DNA of 21,073 bases from an uncultured Christensenella sp. (GCA_910583545.1 CAJTXM010000021.1:1-21073); one strand, 5' to 3'. Positions 7,421 through 15,502 are shown, numbered from the stretch's first letter. Program-made: numbers and translations. The notes: generated by a model not told the origin, from the letters alone.

Positions 7421-9211
7421 ATGGCAACCGCACTTCAAGAGTTTTTAATAACTTTAAAAGAAAAACTTAATATTGTCGACGTTGCCGCAAGTTATGTGAC
7501 TTTGGACAGACGCGGAGGGACGTACTGGGCTTGCTGTCCGTTCCACCACGAAAAGACGCCGTCTTTTGCGATAAATGAAACCGATCAGTATTATCACTGT
7601 TTCGGGTGCGGTGAATCGGGAGACGTATTGAAGTTTGTCCGTGAAATGGAAAATATCGATTTTATGGACGCGGTCAAGTTGCTTTCGGAACGTGCAGGAC
7701 TGCAAATGCCGCAAACGGGTTTCGATAATCAGAAGACGGCAGAACTCAAAAGAAAGCGCGACGTGTTGTTGAAAATTATGAACGATTGCGCGCATTTTTA
7801 CCTTAATAATCTGAATTCGGGAAAAGCGGACGAACATATTTCTTACATATTAAAACGAAACATTCCGTCGAATATAGTCAGAACTTTCGGGCTCGGCGCG
7901 AGTTTGAATTACAACGATTTGCCGAAATTTTTAATTTCGAAAGGATATTCTAAGCAGGATATTCTTGACAGCGGAACGGTAAACGAAGTTAACGGCAGAC
8001 TTACGGACGCGCAGGGAGGCAGGCTTATTTTTCCTGTTATCAATGCTATGGACGAAGTCGTGGCATTCGGAGGAAGAGTACTTAAAAAGACCGATTTTGC
8101 CAAATATAAAAATACAAAGGAAACGATTCTTTTTAATAAAAGCAAAACACTTTACAATATAAACCTTTTAAAAAAGCTCAGGAAAGCGCAGACTATAAAA
8201 GAAGTCATTATGGTAGAGGGGTATATGGACACTATTTCCCTTTATCAGGCAGGTTTTAAAAACGTGGTTGCGAGTATGGGTACTTCGCTTACTCAGGAAC
8301 AGGCAAGACTTATAAAACGGTATGCCGATACGGTGCTTATAAGTTACGACGGCGACAGCGCCGGTCAGAAGGCAAATATGCGCGGACTCGATATTTTAAA
8401 GGGCGAGGGCGTAAATGTCAAGGTCGTGCCGCTGCCCGAAGGACTTGATCCCGACGACGTTATAAAACAGGGGGGCGCCGAAGGTTATCAAAAATGTCTT
8501 GACTCTGCAATGCCGTTAATCGATTATAAACTGTCCGTGCTCGAAAAAGGTTTTGATATGACGCGAACCGAGGACAAGCGTAAGTTTGTAGGTGAAGCAA
8601 TTAAAATCGTAAGAACGTCAGACAGTGCGGCAGAGCAGGAAGAACTTTTAAAAAATTTACGCGACAGGACGGGAATTACTTACGAATCGCTCAACAGGGA
8701 TCTGCGCTCGGTACCGATATCGGAATCCGTTAAAACCGATGTGCCGCCTGTCAGGGCTGACAGCTCGTCTGTTGCTGTCAAAGCTTCGCGTTTTGTAATT
8801 GCGGCATATCTTTTTAAGGCGAAATATGCAGAAGCGGAAATATCCGAAATTCCCTTTTGCAATGAAGTTCATAAAATAATAGCCAGATATATTTTTTCCA
8901 AACAATTGCTTGACGAGCGCGTTCAGCCTGCGGAACTGTTTGAATTTTTTGACGAAAACACACCCGAATACGACGAACTGTGCAGAATACTCGATTACAG
9001 CGACGGGAAACGGCTTTCGGGACAGGTCAACGAAGATTACTTTTTCGACTGCATTAAATTACTTCGCTTATCAGATCTTGATAAGAAAATAGAAGATTTG
9101 AAATTGCAGGCTAAGAATCAGAAAGAAGTTGCTTCTGCACGCGAAATTTTAAATAAAATAAATGAACTGATTCAACAAAGGGAAAAAATAAAAAGCGGAG
9201 ATATAAAATGA
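7421..9211 (+). CDS. dnaG: DNA primase
   Basis: DnaG makes RNA primers at the replication fork and works with the DnaB-type helicase. The 596-residue product has the zinc-binding domain (Cys39, His42, Cys60, Cys63, in CPFH and CFGC), then the catalytic core with TOPRIM motifs MVEGYMD (264-270, Glu266) and YDGDSAG (Asp310 and Asp312), and a helical C-terminal helicase-interaction part. The ATG at 7421 gives the usual N-terminus just before the zinc domain. Longer in-frame starts would overlap the dgt-like gene by about 100 bases and are rejected. It lies 5 bases after the dgt-like stop with no clear ribosome binding site, so translational coupling is likely. Its end overlaps sigA by ATGA. Confidence 0.97.
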   Translation: MATALQEFLITLKEKLNIVDVAASYVTLDRRGGTYWACCPFHHEKTPSFAINETDQYYHCFGCGESGDVLKFVREMENIDFMDAVKLLSERAGLQMPQTGFDNQKTAELKRKRDVLLKIMNDCAHFYLNNLNSGKADEHISYILKRNIPSNIVRTFGLGASLNYNDLPKFLISKGYSKQDILDSGTVNEVNGRLTDAQGGRLIFPVINAMDEVVAFGGRVLKKTDFAKYKNTKETILFNKSKTLYNINLLKKLRKAQTIKEVIMVEGYMDTISLYQAGFKNVVASMGTSLTQEQARLIKRYADTVLISYDGDSAGQKANMRGLDILKGEGVNVKVVPLPEGLDPDDVIKQGGAEGYQKCLDSAMPLIDYKLSVLEKGFDMTRTEDKRKFVGEAIKIVRTSDSAAEQEELLKNLRDRTGITYESLNRDLRSVPISESVKTDVPPVRADSSSVAVKASRFVIAAYLFKAKYAEAEISEIPFCNEVHKIIARYIFSKQLLDERVQPAELFEFFDENTPEYDELCRILDYSDGKRLSGQVNEDYFFDCIKLLRLSDLDKKIEDLKLQAKNQKEVASAREILNKINELIQQREKIKSGDIK

Positions 9212-10266
9212 GTTTATCCGATCAGAAGCTGAATGAAATACTTAAACAGATAATAGATACCTACGGAATTAAAGGCAGTATAACTACGAACGCGCTTTGC
9301 GATATAATGGAAAAATACGAAACAACGCCTACTCAGATGGATTTCGTATATAAATCGATTGCCGAATCGGGAATACAGATAATCGACGAAACTGAGAGGG
9401 ATAAGGAACTTTACGAGCAGGCTCTTATGGATATAGGGCTTGACGATCCCGTAAAAATGTATTTGAAAGATATCGGCAGGGTACCGCTTCTCACCACCGA
9501 CGACGAGATTGATCTCGCACGCAGAATGCAGGAGGGCGATGAAACGGCGAGAAGAAAACTTTCCGAAGCAAATCTCAGGCTCGTGGTTTCGATTGCAAAA
9601 CGCTACGTCGGAAGAGGTATGCTGTTTCTCGATTTAATTCAAGAGGGTAATCTGGGCTTAATGAAAGCCGTAGAAAAATTCGACTATCAGAAAGGCTTCA
9701 AATTTTCAACGTATGCAACGTGGTGGATCAGGCAGGCGATTACGCGTGCAATAGCCGATCAGGCGAGAACTATCCGTATCCCCGTTCATATGGTAGAAAC
9801 GATAAATAAGCTGACAAGGGTTTCAAGGCTTTTGTTGCAGAAGCTCGGCAGGGAACCGACACCTGCGGAAATTGCCGAGGAAATGCACATTACGGAAGAG
9901 CGCGTTCGCGAAATTCAGAAAATTGCGCAAGATCCCGTTTCGTTGGAAACGCCTATCGGCGAGGAAGAAGATAGTCATTTGGGCGATTTTATCGAGGACG
10001 AATCGACGGAAACGCCGTCTGACAGAGTTTCGACTACTATGCTGAAAGAAACTCTGCTCGTTGTGTTGAACAGCCTGACACCGCGTGAAGAAAAAGTTTT
10101 AAGACTGCGCTATGGCGTTGACGACGGAAGGCCGAGAACGCTTGAAGAGGTCGGAAGAGAATTCAACGTCACGCGCGAAAGAATACGGCAGATAGAAGCG
10201 AAAGCTTTGAGAAAACTTCGTCATCCTTCGCGTTCAAAACATTTAAGAGATTTCCTGGATACTTAA
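9208..10266 (+). CDS. sigA: Primary sigma factor SigA (RpoD)
   Basis: This is the housekeeping sigma-70 factor. The 352-residue protein has a short region 1.1 (about 1-60), region 1.2 beginning DPVKMYLKDIGRVPLL (80-95), region 2 with NLRLVVSIAKRYVGRGM and the -10-reading block KFSTYATWWIRQAITRAI (165-182), region 3, and region 4 with TPREEKVLRLRYG and the helix-turn-helix block VTRERIRQIEAKALRKLR (321-338). The length matches SigA of Bacillota. GCGGAG lies upstream and the start overlaps the dnaG stop. Near-consensus TTGACA/TATAAT promoters elsewhere in the window agree with this sigma factor. Confidence 0.98.
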   Translation: MSLSDQKLNEILKQIIDTYGIKGSITTNALCDIMEKYETTPTQMDFVYKSIAESGIQIIDETERDKELYEQALMDIGLDDPVKMYLKDIGRVPLLTTDDEIDLARRMQEGDETARRKLSEANLRLVVSIAKRYVGRGMLFLDLIQEGNLGLMKAVEKFDYQKGFKFSTYATWWIRQAITRAIADQARTIRIPVHMVETINKLTRVSRLLLQKLGREPTPAEIAEEMHITEERVREIQKIAQDPVSLETPIGEEEDSHLGDFIEDESTETPSDRVSTTMLKETLLVVLNSLTPREEKVLRLRYGVDDGRPRTLEEVGREFNVTRERIRQIEAKALRKLRHPSRSKHLRDFLDT

Positions 10267-10914
10267 ATGGACAGAATAAAACAGCTTTGCGCGTTTCTTG
10301 AAAAGTGCGAAAGCTTTGCCGACGTGGCTTGCGATCACGGATACGTTGCGCAGTATATGCTCAGAAACGGTTTGTGTAAACGCGCCGTAGTATCCGATAT
10401 AAGCGATAAATGCCTTAGTAAGGCGCGCGATTTGCTGTCCGATTTTATAAACGCCGGAACTTGCCTAGCCGTCTGCTGTGACGGACTTGAAAAAATCGAA
10501 AAGGACACTGATTTCGTTTTTATTGCAGGGATAGGCGGAGAAGAAATTATAAGGATTTTGAAAAACGGATTTATTCCGGAAAAGTTTCTTTTTCAACCTA
10601 TGAAAAATGCGGATAAACTTCGCTTGTTTCTGCTTCAAAACGGTTGTTTTTTTGAAAAAGACGATTTCATTACCGTCGGTGCAAAATATTATTTTGTGAT
10701 AAAGGGCAAGCGAGGCGCTTTTCAAAGTTACACTTCGGCTGAGTTGGCGTACGGTAAAGACAGTTTGCATAATCCGAAATTCCACGCATATTTAAAGTCG
10801 GAGTTGGCAAAAAAACGCTCGTATCTTTCAAGTAATCTTTCGGCTGAAAACCGGCTTGAAATAGAACGGCAGATCTGGCGGATGGAAGAGGTTTTAGAAA
10901 GTGAAATTAACTGA
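10267..10914 (+). CDS. trmK: tRNA (adenine(22)-N1)-methyltransferase
   Basis: TrmK (YqfN in Bacillus) methylates A22 of tRNAs using S-adenosylmethionine. The 215-residue product has a Rossmann-type SAM site FADVACDHGYVA (17-28; family form DIGSDHAYLP), VSDIS (42-46), IAGIGGEEI (86-94) and FQPMKN (109-114). These, with its place directly after sigA and before nif3, match the Bacillota arrangement. The ATG begins on the base right after the sigA stop with no clear ribosome binding site, so it probably depends on coupled translation. It overlaps the next gene by 14 bases. Confidence 0.9.
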   Translation: MDRIKQLCAFLEKCESFADVACDHGYVAQYMLRNGLCKRAVVSDISDKCLSKARDLLSDFINAGTCLAVCCDGLEKIEKDTDFVFIAGIGGEEIIRILKNGFIPEKFLFQPMKNADKLRLFLLQNGCFFEKDDFITVGAKYYFVIKGKRGAFQSYTSAELAYGKDSLHNPKFHAYLKSELAKKRSYLSSNLSAENRLEIERQIWRMEEVLESEIN

Positions 10915-11671
10915 TATACTTAAAATACTCGAAGAAGTGGCGCCCGTTGCGCTGTCCGACGAGTTTTGTAAAAAGTACGGAATGTACGATAATAGCGGAA
11001 TTATTGTCGATTGTAAAAAGGATATTAACGGCGCAGTCTTTTCGCTGGATCTTTCAAAAAATGCCATCAGATCGGCAAAAGAGAAAGGGTATAATCTTAT
11101 AATAACTCATCACCCTGCAATTTACGGCGGAATTTCACGCATTTCGGCTGACGGACTTATAGCGGAATGTTTGCTTAGCGGTATTTCGGTTATCTCGATG
11201 CATCTCAATTTCGATGTGGCTCCCCGCGGAATAGATTACTACTTAATGTGCGGACTGGGCGGAAAAAATGCGAGAATACTTGCTGATATTTCCAACGGCG
11301 GTTACGGCAGGCTGTATGAAATACAGCCAACCGTATTTAATGTGCTTGCGGAAAAAGTCAAAATCGATTTTAATACCGAACGGGCTTTGTTTTACGGGAA
11401 CAGTAATAAACAAATCAGAAAAATCGCTTCATTCTGCGGTGCAGGGTGCGACAATAAGGCTATCGCATTTGCGAAATCAGGCGGAGCGGACGCTTTCGTT
11501 TCTTCGGATATGAAGCATCACGAAATATCCGCGCTTTTGGAAATGGGTATAAACGTAATACATTTAACGCATTATTCGGCGGAAAATTACGGTTTTAATA
11601 AAATACATACACAGATATCAACGGCTTTTTCAATTCCTACGGATTATTTTACCGATAAGGAATTGCTGTAA
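10901..11671 (+). CDS. Nif3-like dinuclear metal centre protein (YqfO/YbgI family)
   Basis: Nif3/NGG1p-interacting-factor-3 family proteins form hexamers with a two-metal site; some are called GTP cyclohydrolase 1 type 2, a name with little biochemical support. The 256-residue product has YDNSGIIVD (29-37; family WDNxGL), THHPAIYGG (69-77), MHLNFD with His101 and Asp105, and the C-terminal SSDMKHHE and THYSAE blocks, where the family usually has GHxxxE. The start is GTG at 10901, with AGAGG 9 bases upstream. The length matches the short YbgI form and lacks the PII-like insert of Bacillus YqfO. Confidence 0.88.
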   Translation: MKLTDILKILEEVAPVALSDEFCKKYGMYDNSGIIVDCKKDINGAVFSLDLSKNAIRSAKEKGYNLIITHHPAIYGGISRISADGLIAECLLSGISVISMHLNFDVAPRGIDYYLMCGLGGKNARILADISNGGYGRLYEIQPTVFNVLAEKVKIDFNTERALFYGNSNKQIRKIASFCGAGCDNKAIAFAKSGGADAFVSSDMKHHEISALLEMGINVIHLTHYSAENYGFNKIHTQISTAFSIPTDYFTDKELL

Positions 11672-11687
11672 ATCAAAAGGAGTAAAT

Positions 11688-12389
11688 ATGACGCAGATAG
11701 AACAGTTACTTAAATATCAGGAAGAGGATTCCAAGCTTTTAAAAATAGAAAAAGAAGCTGCCGGTTCAAGCGAGTGGAAAAATTATTCTCAGGCGAAAAG
11801 TTTTTTAACCAAAGTTCCCGAAAAACTTGAAGCGATGGATTCGAAGGCGTGTGAGATAGAGTCTGAATTAAAGAAAATCGACGCAAAATATCAGGACATA
11901 GCCGAAACGCTGAGCGATTTTGAAAATCTCGACGATCTCGTTGATGAGGGTGCGGATATTGCTTTCTATAAAAAGAATGCGACTCAGCTTCTGGAAAAGC
12001 TCAAATCTCTTAAAGCCGAAATAAACGCAAAATCTAAAACTATTAAAGAAGCTGACGAAGAATATAAAGCTTTGAAAAAAAAGACTATTTCCGTTCAGAA
12101 ACAGTATACCGAATTTGCGACTGCATATCAGGAGTACAAAAAAGGTAAGCTTGACGAAATGGAGCAAATAAAGGGAGAACTTAAAAAATTAGCCGCAAAA
12201 CTTGAGCCCGAAGTTTTGAAGCGTTATGAAGTCAAACGCAGTGAAAGAATTTTCCCTATTATCTGCTGTGTGGCAAACGAACGGTGCTCAAAGTGCGGTA
12301 TGGAACTTTCTATTGCCGATAAGGAAAAAATTGCCCGCGGTGAAGTTACTGAATGCGAGAACTGTCACAGGTTTTTGTATAAAGAATAA
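11688..12389 (+). CDS. Coiled-coil protein with C-terminal zinc ribbon (CdsZ-like)
   Basis: The 233-residue protein has a long charged helical region (about 45-175) predicted to form a coiled coil, and a C4 zinc ribbon with Cys200, Cys203, Cys223 and Cys226 (CSKCGMEL and CENCHRFLY). This matches the COG1579 / CdsZ family, which often follows nif3 in bacteria; the molecular role is poorly defined, with links to RNA or translation proposed for relatives. AAAAGGAG lies 5 bases before the ATG. It is the last gene of the sigA operon. An AT-only inverted repeat follows at 12396. Confidence 0.85.
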   Translation: MTQIEQLLKYQEEDSKLLKIEKEAAGSSEWKNYSQAKSFLTKVPEKLEAMDSKACEIESELKKIDAKYQDIAETLSDFENLDDLVDEGADIAFYKKNATQLLEKLKSLKAEINAKSKTIKEADEEYKALKKKTISVQKQYTEFATAYQEYKKGKLDEMEQIKGELKKLAAKLEPEVLKRYEVKRSERIFPIICCVANERCSKCGMELSIADKEKIARGEVTECENCHRFLYKE

Positions 12390-12395
12390 TTCTTG

Positions 12396-12427
12396 AATAA
12401 ATTTTACAAAAACTGTTAAAATTTATT
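12396..12427. repeat. AT-only inverted repeat after the zinc-ribbon gene
   Basis: AATAAATTTTA (12396-12406) is perfectly repeated in inverse at 12417-12427 around a 10-base loop. It has no GC pair and no U-run, so it would be a weak terminator. Its right arm covers the first two bases of the next -35 box, so it could also be a binding site. Confidence 0.5.
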
Positions 12428-12454
12428 GACACAATAAGATTGTTGTGATATATT
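12426..12454 (+). promoter_or_regulatory. Strong promoter of the 85-nt small RNA
   Basis: -35 TTGACA (12426-12431), 17-bp spacer, -10 TATATT (12449-12454) with an extended TGA before it. The predicted start is near 12461. Inverted repeats ACAAT-AAG-ATTGT (12431-12443) and TTGT-A-ACAA (12453-12461) sit in the spacer and at the start site. Confidence 0.8.
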
Positions 12455-12460
12455 GTAACA

Positions 12461-12545
12461 ACTTAAATAGCTATTACTCACGGCAGAAAAGCTGAAATAA
12501 TAGGATAAGGGGAAAGAGACGACAGTGTCGGCTCTTTCTTTTTTT
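12461..12545 (+). ncRNA. Predicted ~85-nt small RNA of unknown family
   Basis: The transcript is bounded by its own promoter and an intrinsic terminator and has no start codon followed by an open frame. Its 5' half folds as CTATTA (12471-12476) with TAATAG (12498-12503), an internal loop, then CGGC (12481-12484) with GCTG (12491-12494) around AGAAAA. The inner helix needs a G-U pair on this strand and would have an A-C clash on the other, supporting plus-strand transcription. A purine-rich single-stranded stretch GGATAAGGGG (12503-12512) precedes the terminator. I do not recognise it as tmRNA, SRP RNA, RNase P or a named riboswitch, and no gene follows that it could regulate in cis. Confidence 0.55.
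12512..12545 (+). terminator. Intrinsic terminator of the small RNA
   Basis: GAAAGAG (12512-12518) pairs with CTCTTTC (12532-12538). After one A-G mismatch, CGAC pairs with GTCG around AGT. Seven T follow (12539-12545). Confidence 0.85.
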
Positions 12546-12554
12546 ATAAATATA

Positions 12555-12580
12555 GGCTATGCTTTAATTAAAGCATAGCC
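12555..12580. terminator. 26-bp perfect palindrome, probable (bidirectional) terminator between convergent RNAs
   Basis: A perfect palindrome with half-site GGCTATGCTTTAA. It is followed by TTTT on the plus side and by TATATTTAT on the minus side. It lies 14 bases past the mature 3' end predicted for the minus-strand 6S-like RNA and so probably ends that transcript. Confidence 0.65.
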
Positions 12581-12594
12581 TTTTGCGTTTAAAT

Positions 12595-12770
12595 AAAATC
12601 CGCCTGTGCCGTGATATGAAAAAGTATTAACCCGCTTCTCGCAGGTGGGTGCGTCGAAGTGAAACGTCAGACTTTCCGAAAACAGACCTTGCCTATTTTC
12701 ACGAACGGAACGCTCCCGTAGACTTTATTGTGGATTACGAATTTCCCATACCACGCACACCGCAGACCTT
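12595..12770 (-). ncRNA. ssrS: 6S RNA (SsrS)-like structured RNA
   Basis: About 176 nt in three helical parts. The long closing stem pairs 12770-12762 with 12603-12595, 12759-12755 with 12609-12605, and 12754-12747 with 12618-12611. A large central bubble is followed by an apical arm (GGGAGCGU 12717-12710 with ACGCACCC 12654-12647, then GUGAAA 12702-12697 with UUUCAC 12664-12659). The 3' side of the bubble carries a small hairpin, ACCUGC-GAGAA-GCGGGU (12646-12630), as in many 6S RNAs. Several pairs are G-U on the minus strand and would be A-C on the plus strand, which fixes the strand. 6S RNA mimics an open promoter and binds sigma-A RNA polymerase. Identity rests on architecture, not on sequence matching; the alternative is another structured RNA. 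Confidence 0.6.
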
Positions 12771-12776
12771 TATATT

Positions 12777-12805
12777 ATTATATTACATTCCGTATAAAAA
12801 GGCAA
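12777..12805 (-). promoter_or_regulatory. Promoter of the 6S-like RNA
   Basis: On the minus strand the -35 box TTGCCT (12805-12800), a 17-bp spacer and a perfect -10 TATAAT (12782-12777) place the start at 12770. That is exactly the first base of the predicted closing stem. Confidence 0.72.
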
Positions 12806-12917
12806 CAAGTAAATTATGTCAAAATCGTTTAATGCGTTTTAGTGTTTTAAATTATCATAAACAGCCGGTTGGTAATGTTTTGTAAAAGCAAAATCCGTCA
12901 TTTGTTTTCATAAATTC

Positions 12918-12946
12918 TTGACAAGCGTATGTCAGGATGTTAAAAT
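12918..12946 (+). promoter_or_regulatory. Promoter of the lipoprotein-pectate lyase operon
   Basis: TTGACA (12918-12923), 17-bp spacer, TAAAAT (12941-12946) with an extended TGT before it. The start would be near 12953, leaving a ~68-nt leader. TGACA (12919-12923) and TGTCA (12930-12934), 6 bases apart, form an inverted repeat over the -35 box. Confidence 0.82.
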
Positions 12947-13020
12947 ATATATACTGTTGTCTTTATGCTTTGTTTGCGGAATATGAAGTTAAACAGTCAA
13001 TTAAAAATCGGAGGAAAATA

Positions 13021-15486
13021 ATGAGGAAATTAAAACGTATTATTCCATTTCTTCTCGCGTGTATTCTGTCGATAGCGGTTCCATTGGCTGCTTGCGGCGG
13101 AGGTAACGAGGATGAAAAGGATAAAACTGTTTTACAGTCGGTCGTATTGAATACCGATAATGTGAAAAAAGACTACGATTACGGCGAAGCATTTACTTCG
13201 GACGGATTAGCAGTCACAGCTGTCGTGTTGCCTGAAGGCGCAGAGACGCCCGAAGAAAGAACGCTTTCAGCCGAGGAGTATACGGTTGACAGCTCGTCTT
13301 TCAATAGCCTGCAGTTCGGTAAATATACTATCAACGTATCATATACGCTCAACGGAGTTACTAAGGATGCGCAATACGAAGTTACCGTCGTTCAGGGTCA
13401 GCTCAGAATCGAAGTCGATACTTCGAACGTAAAAAAGAGATTTTTTATAGGCGATAAGTTCACGTCCGAAGGACTGGTGGTAAAAGCGTTTATCGGGAAA
13501 CCCGATTCAACCGAAACCGAAGAAAAGATTTTGACGTCGGGCGAATATACCGTAGATAGCAGCAATTTCAACGGCAGAAGAGAGGGAACTTATAAAGTTA
13601 CCGTATCTTACACATACAACGGAATGACAAGATCTTTTACCTACGACGTTTCTGTTATAGCGTTGATTGACAGAATTGAACTCGATCTGACGAACGTTAA
13701 GACGAAGTTCTTTACCGACAGTCAGCAGACCGACGCATTCACAACCGAAGGACTTCAGGCTACTGCATATATATGGAACAGCACTACCGGCGAGTGGGAA
13801 TCAAGAACTTTGAAGTATGAAGATCTTGTTATAGACGCTTCGGCTTATAAAGAAGAAATAGGTTTCTACAATATAGTAGTTTCTTATACTTACGAAAATG
13901 TCAAAAGATCGGCAACGTACGAGGTTGCGCATCTTGCATCGTCAGACGGTCTTGAAGTAACTCTTGCCGACGGTGTCGAAGACACATATACGCTCTCGGC
14001 GGATCTTACCGAAATAGAAATCGACGTTTCAAAAATAGTCGTCAAAGAGACCGACCGCGACGGAACGGTAAGCTCCGAAATAACCGATTATGAAGTAAAG
14101 CTTTATAAGGGCGGTGAAGAAATTCCCCTTAACGGCACGAAAGCGAACGTACAGGCAGGCGCGTACAATATTCTTGTATTAGCCGAGTCCGACCGTACGC
14201 CGGGCTTTGTCCGTTCGGGTTTTGCGGTAATTTATGTCAATGACGATTTGGTGAACTTTGTCCTTGCCGACGGTACGTTTGAACAGGATTCCGGTCTGGA
14301 CGTAATTTCCGACACATGGAGATTTACGGCTACTTATGCATCCGGCGCAACGAGAACGATTACGGCAAAAGATTGCGTATACGAACTTGACACAATGACG
14401 GTTGCAAAAGATAAGCCTTTGACGATTACTTACACGGACGTAAACGCAAAGGGCGGTAAAGTTACCAAAATTTTAGACGTTACTTATACTATAAATAAAG
14501 TTTACGGCAAAATAGAATATACCTTTGATTACAGCGCAATAGGCAAAACCGAAGATAACGTTCCTCTTGCACAGAGCGATTTGAACGGAGTCAACGCATT
14601 CCTTCAGCTTGCAGGCGGTACGGCAACTTACAGAAACAAGACGGCAAACGCAAAGGCTGCGGACTGTATCGAAGTTAAGGAAAAAGGTTTAAGCGTAAGG
14701 TTTGAGGGTACGGGCTTCATTAAAGTAGGCTTCTCTTCAACCGGTCCGAAAAACGAATCTGCAGTCGGACTTGTAGATGCAAGCGGAACTTACGTTGCGG
14801 CAACTTACGAGGAAAGCAACGATATCAGAGTATTCGATAAAATTCCCAACGTCTACGTCGTGACGGGAACAATCGAACAGGTATTCACGTTTAAAGTGAC
14901 AAAGCCGGGAGTATATTCTATAACTTCTCCCGCAAAAGATGCAGGCATCAACAGGGGTTGCAGGGTATATTCCATAGCAATGGAAGATAACGTTGACGAT
15001 CCTTCTAAGATTATCTGCAACGTTGACTTTACCGATATCGCTAAATTCAAAGTAGGTACTTTGGTAGCGTCGTCTGCGACCGCTCCCGTACAGATCAAAG
15101 ATACAAGCGGAAACGAAACGGGACTTTCGATAACGAAGTCTCATAACCCGATGAACGCGAACAAAATTGCCAAAGTTGACGGTGTAAACGTTTTACAACT
15201 TCAAGGAGCGGTTTCAACAACTCAGAATTCTCTTTTGTTCAATGCTGCCGCAGGTAAAATAAAAGTTACGGTAAAATATTTCGAGACCGCAGGCAGATAT
15301 ATCGATATATTGAACGCGGACGGAACGGTGGTAGCTACGTCTTCGGCTTATCCCACTACCGACAACAAGTTTGCAAACGTTATTGAATGTACTTTGACTT
15401 TGGACGTAGCGTCGGATACGGTATTGTATCTCGGTTCGCACGGAGGTCCTATAAATATCGCCTATTTAAAGGTAGAAAAGGCATAA
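13021..15486 (+). CDS. Surface lipoprotein with bacterial Ig-like repeats and C-terminal beta-sandwich domains
   Basis: The 821-residue product begins with a lipoprotein signal peptide (basic MRKLKR, hydrophobic core, lipobox LAAC with Cys25 and then GGG). Three Ig-like repeats of the Big_3 type follow at about 38-125, 126-214 and 215-305. Each has a xxNVKKxFxxGDxFTSEGLxV-like start and ends in a VSYTxNG-type strand. Residues 305-490 look like further beta domains, and about 494-821 form two beta-sandwich segments that resemble carbohydrate-binding modules. No catalytic motif is seen. The ATG at 13021 follows GGAGG at proper distance; an in-frame ATG at 12937 lies upstream of the transcription start and is rejected. 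With the pectate lyase 16 bases downstream, a polysaccharide-binding role at the cell surface is a reasonable inference. Confidence 0.82.
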   Translation: MRKLKRIIPFLLACILSIAVPLAACGGGNEDEKDKTVLQSVVLNTDNVKKDYDYGEAFTSDGLAVTAVVLPEGAETPEERTLSAEEYTVDSSSFNSLQFGKYTINVSYTLNGVTKDAQYEVTVVQGQLRIEVDTSNVKKRFFIGDKFTSEGLVVKAFIGKPDSTETEEKILTSGEYTVDSSNFNGRREGTYKVTVSYTYNGMTRSFTYDVSVIALIDRIELDLTNVKTKFFTDSQQTDAFTTEGLQATAYIWNSTTGEWESRTLKYEDLVIDASAYKEEIGFYNIVVSYTYENVKRSATYEVAHLASSDGLEVTLADGVEDTYTLSADLTEIEIDVSKIVVKETDRDGTVSSEITDYEVKLYKGGEEIPLNGTKANVQAGAYNILVLAESDRTPGFVRSGFAVIYVNDDLVNFVLADGTFEQDSGLDVISDTWRFTATYASGATRTITAKDCVYELDTMTVAKDKPLTITYTDVNAKGGKVTKILDVTYTINKVYGKIEYTFDYSAIGKTEDNVPLAQSDLNGVNAFLQLAGGTATYRNKTANAKAADCIEVKEKGLSVRFEGTGFIKVGFSSTGPKNESAVGLVDASGTYVAATYEESNDIRVFDKIPNVYVVTGTIEQVFTFKVTKPGVYSITSPAKDAGINRGCRVYSIAMEDNVDDPSKIICNVDFTDIAKFKVGTLVASSATAPVQIKDTSGNETGLSITKSHNPMNANKIAKVDGVNVLQLQGAVSTTQNSLLFNAAAGKIKVTVKYFETAGRYIDILNADGTVVATSSAYPTTDNKFANVIECTLTLDVASDTVLYLGSHGGPINIAYLKVEKA

Positions 15487-15502
15487 ACGGGGAGGTTAAA
15501 CA

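Noticed and set aside
12595..12770. Plus-strand reading of the structured RNA
   Set aside because: The closing stem and bubble hairpin would contain A-C mismatches where the minus strand has G-U pairs. The promoter also faces the minus direction.
12649..12885. 78-residue plus-strand open frame
   Set aside because: It overlaps the 6S-like RNA and its promoter on the other strand, has no ribosome binding site and resembles no protein family.
12806..12917. Possible small minus-strand peptide (start near 12912) between the 6S-like promoter and the lipoprotein promoter
   Set aside because: About 18 codons with no ribosome binding site and no recognisable features.
12937..13020. 28 extra residues at the start of the lipoprotein
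   Set aside because: The codon lies inside the promoter. The ATG at 13021 has GGAGG and gives a proper lipoprotein signal peptide.
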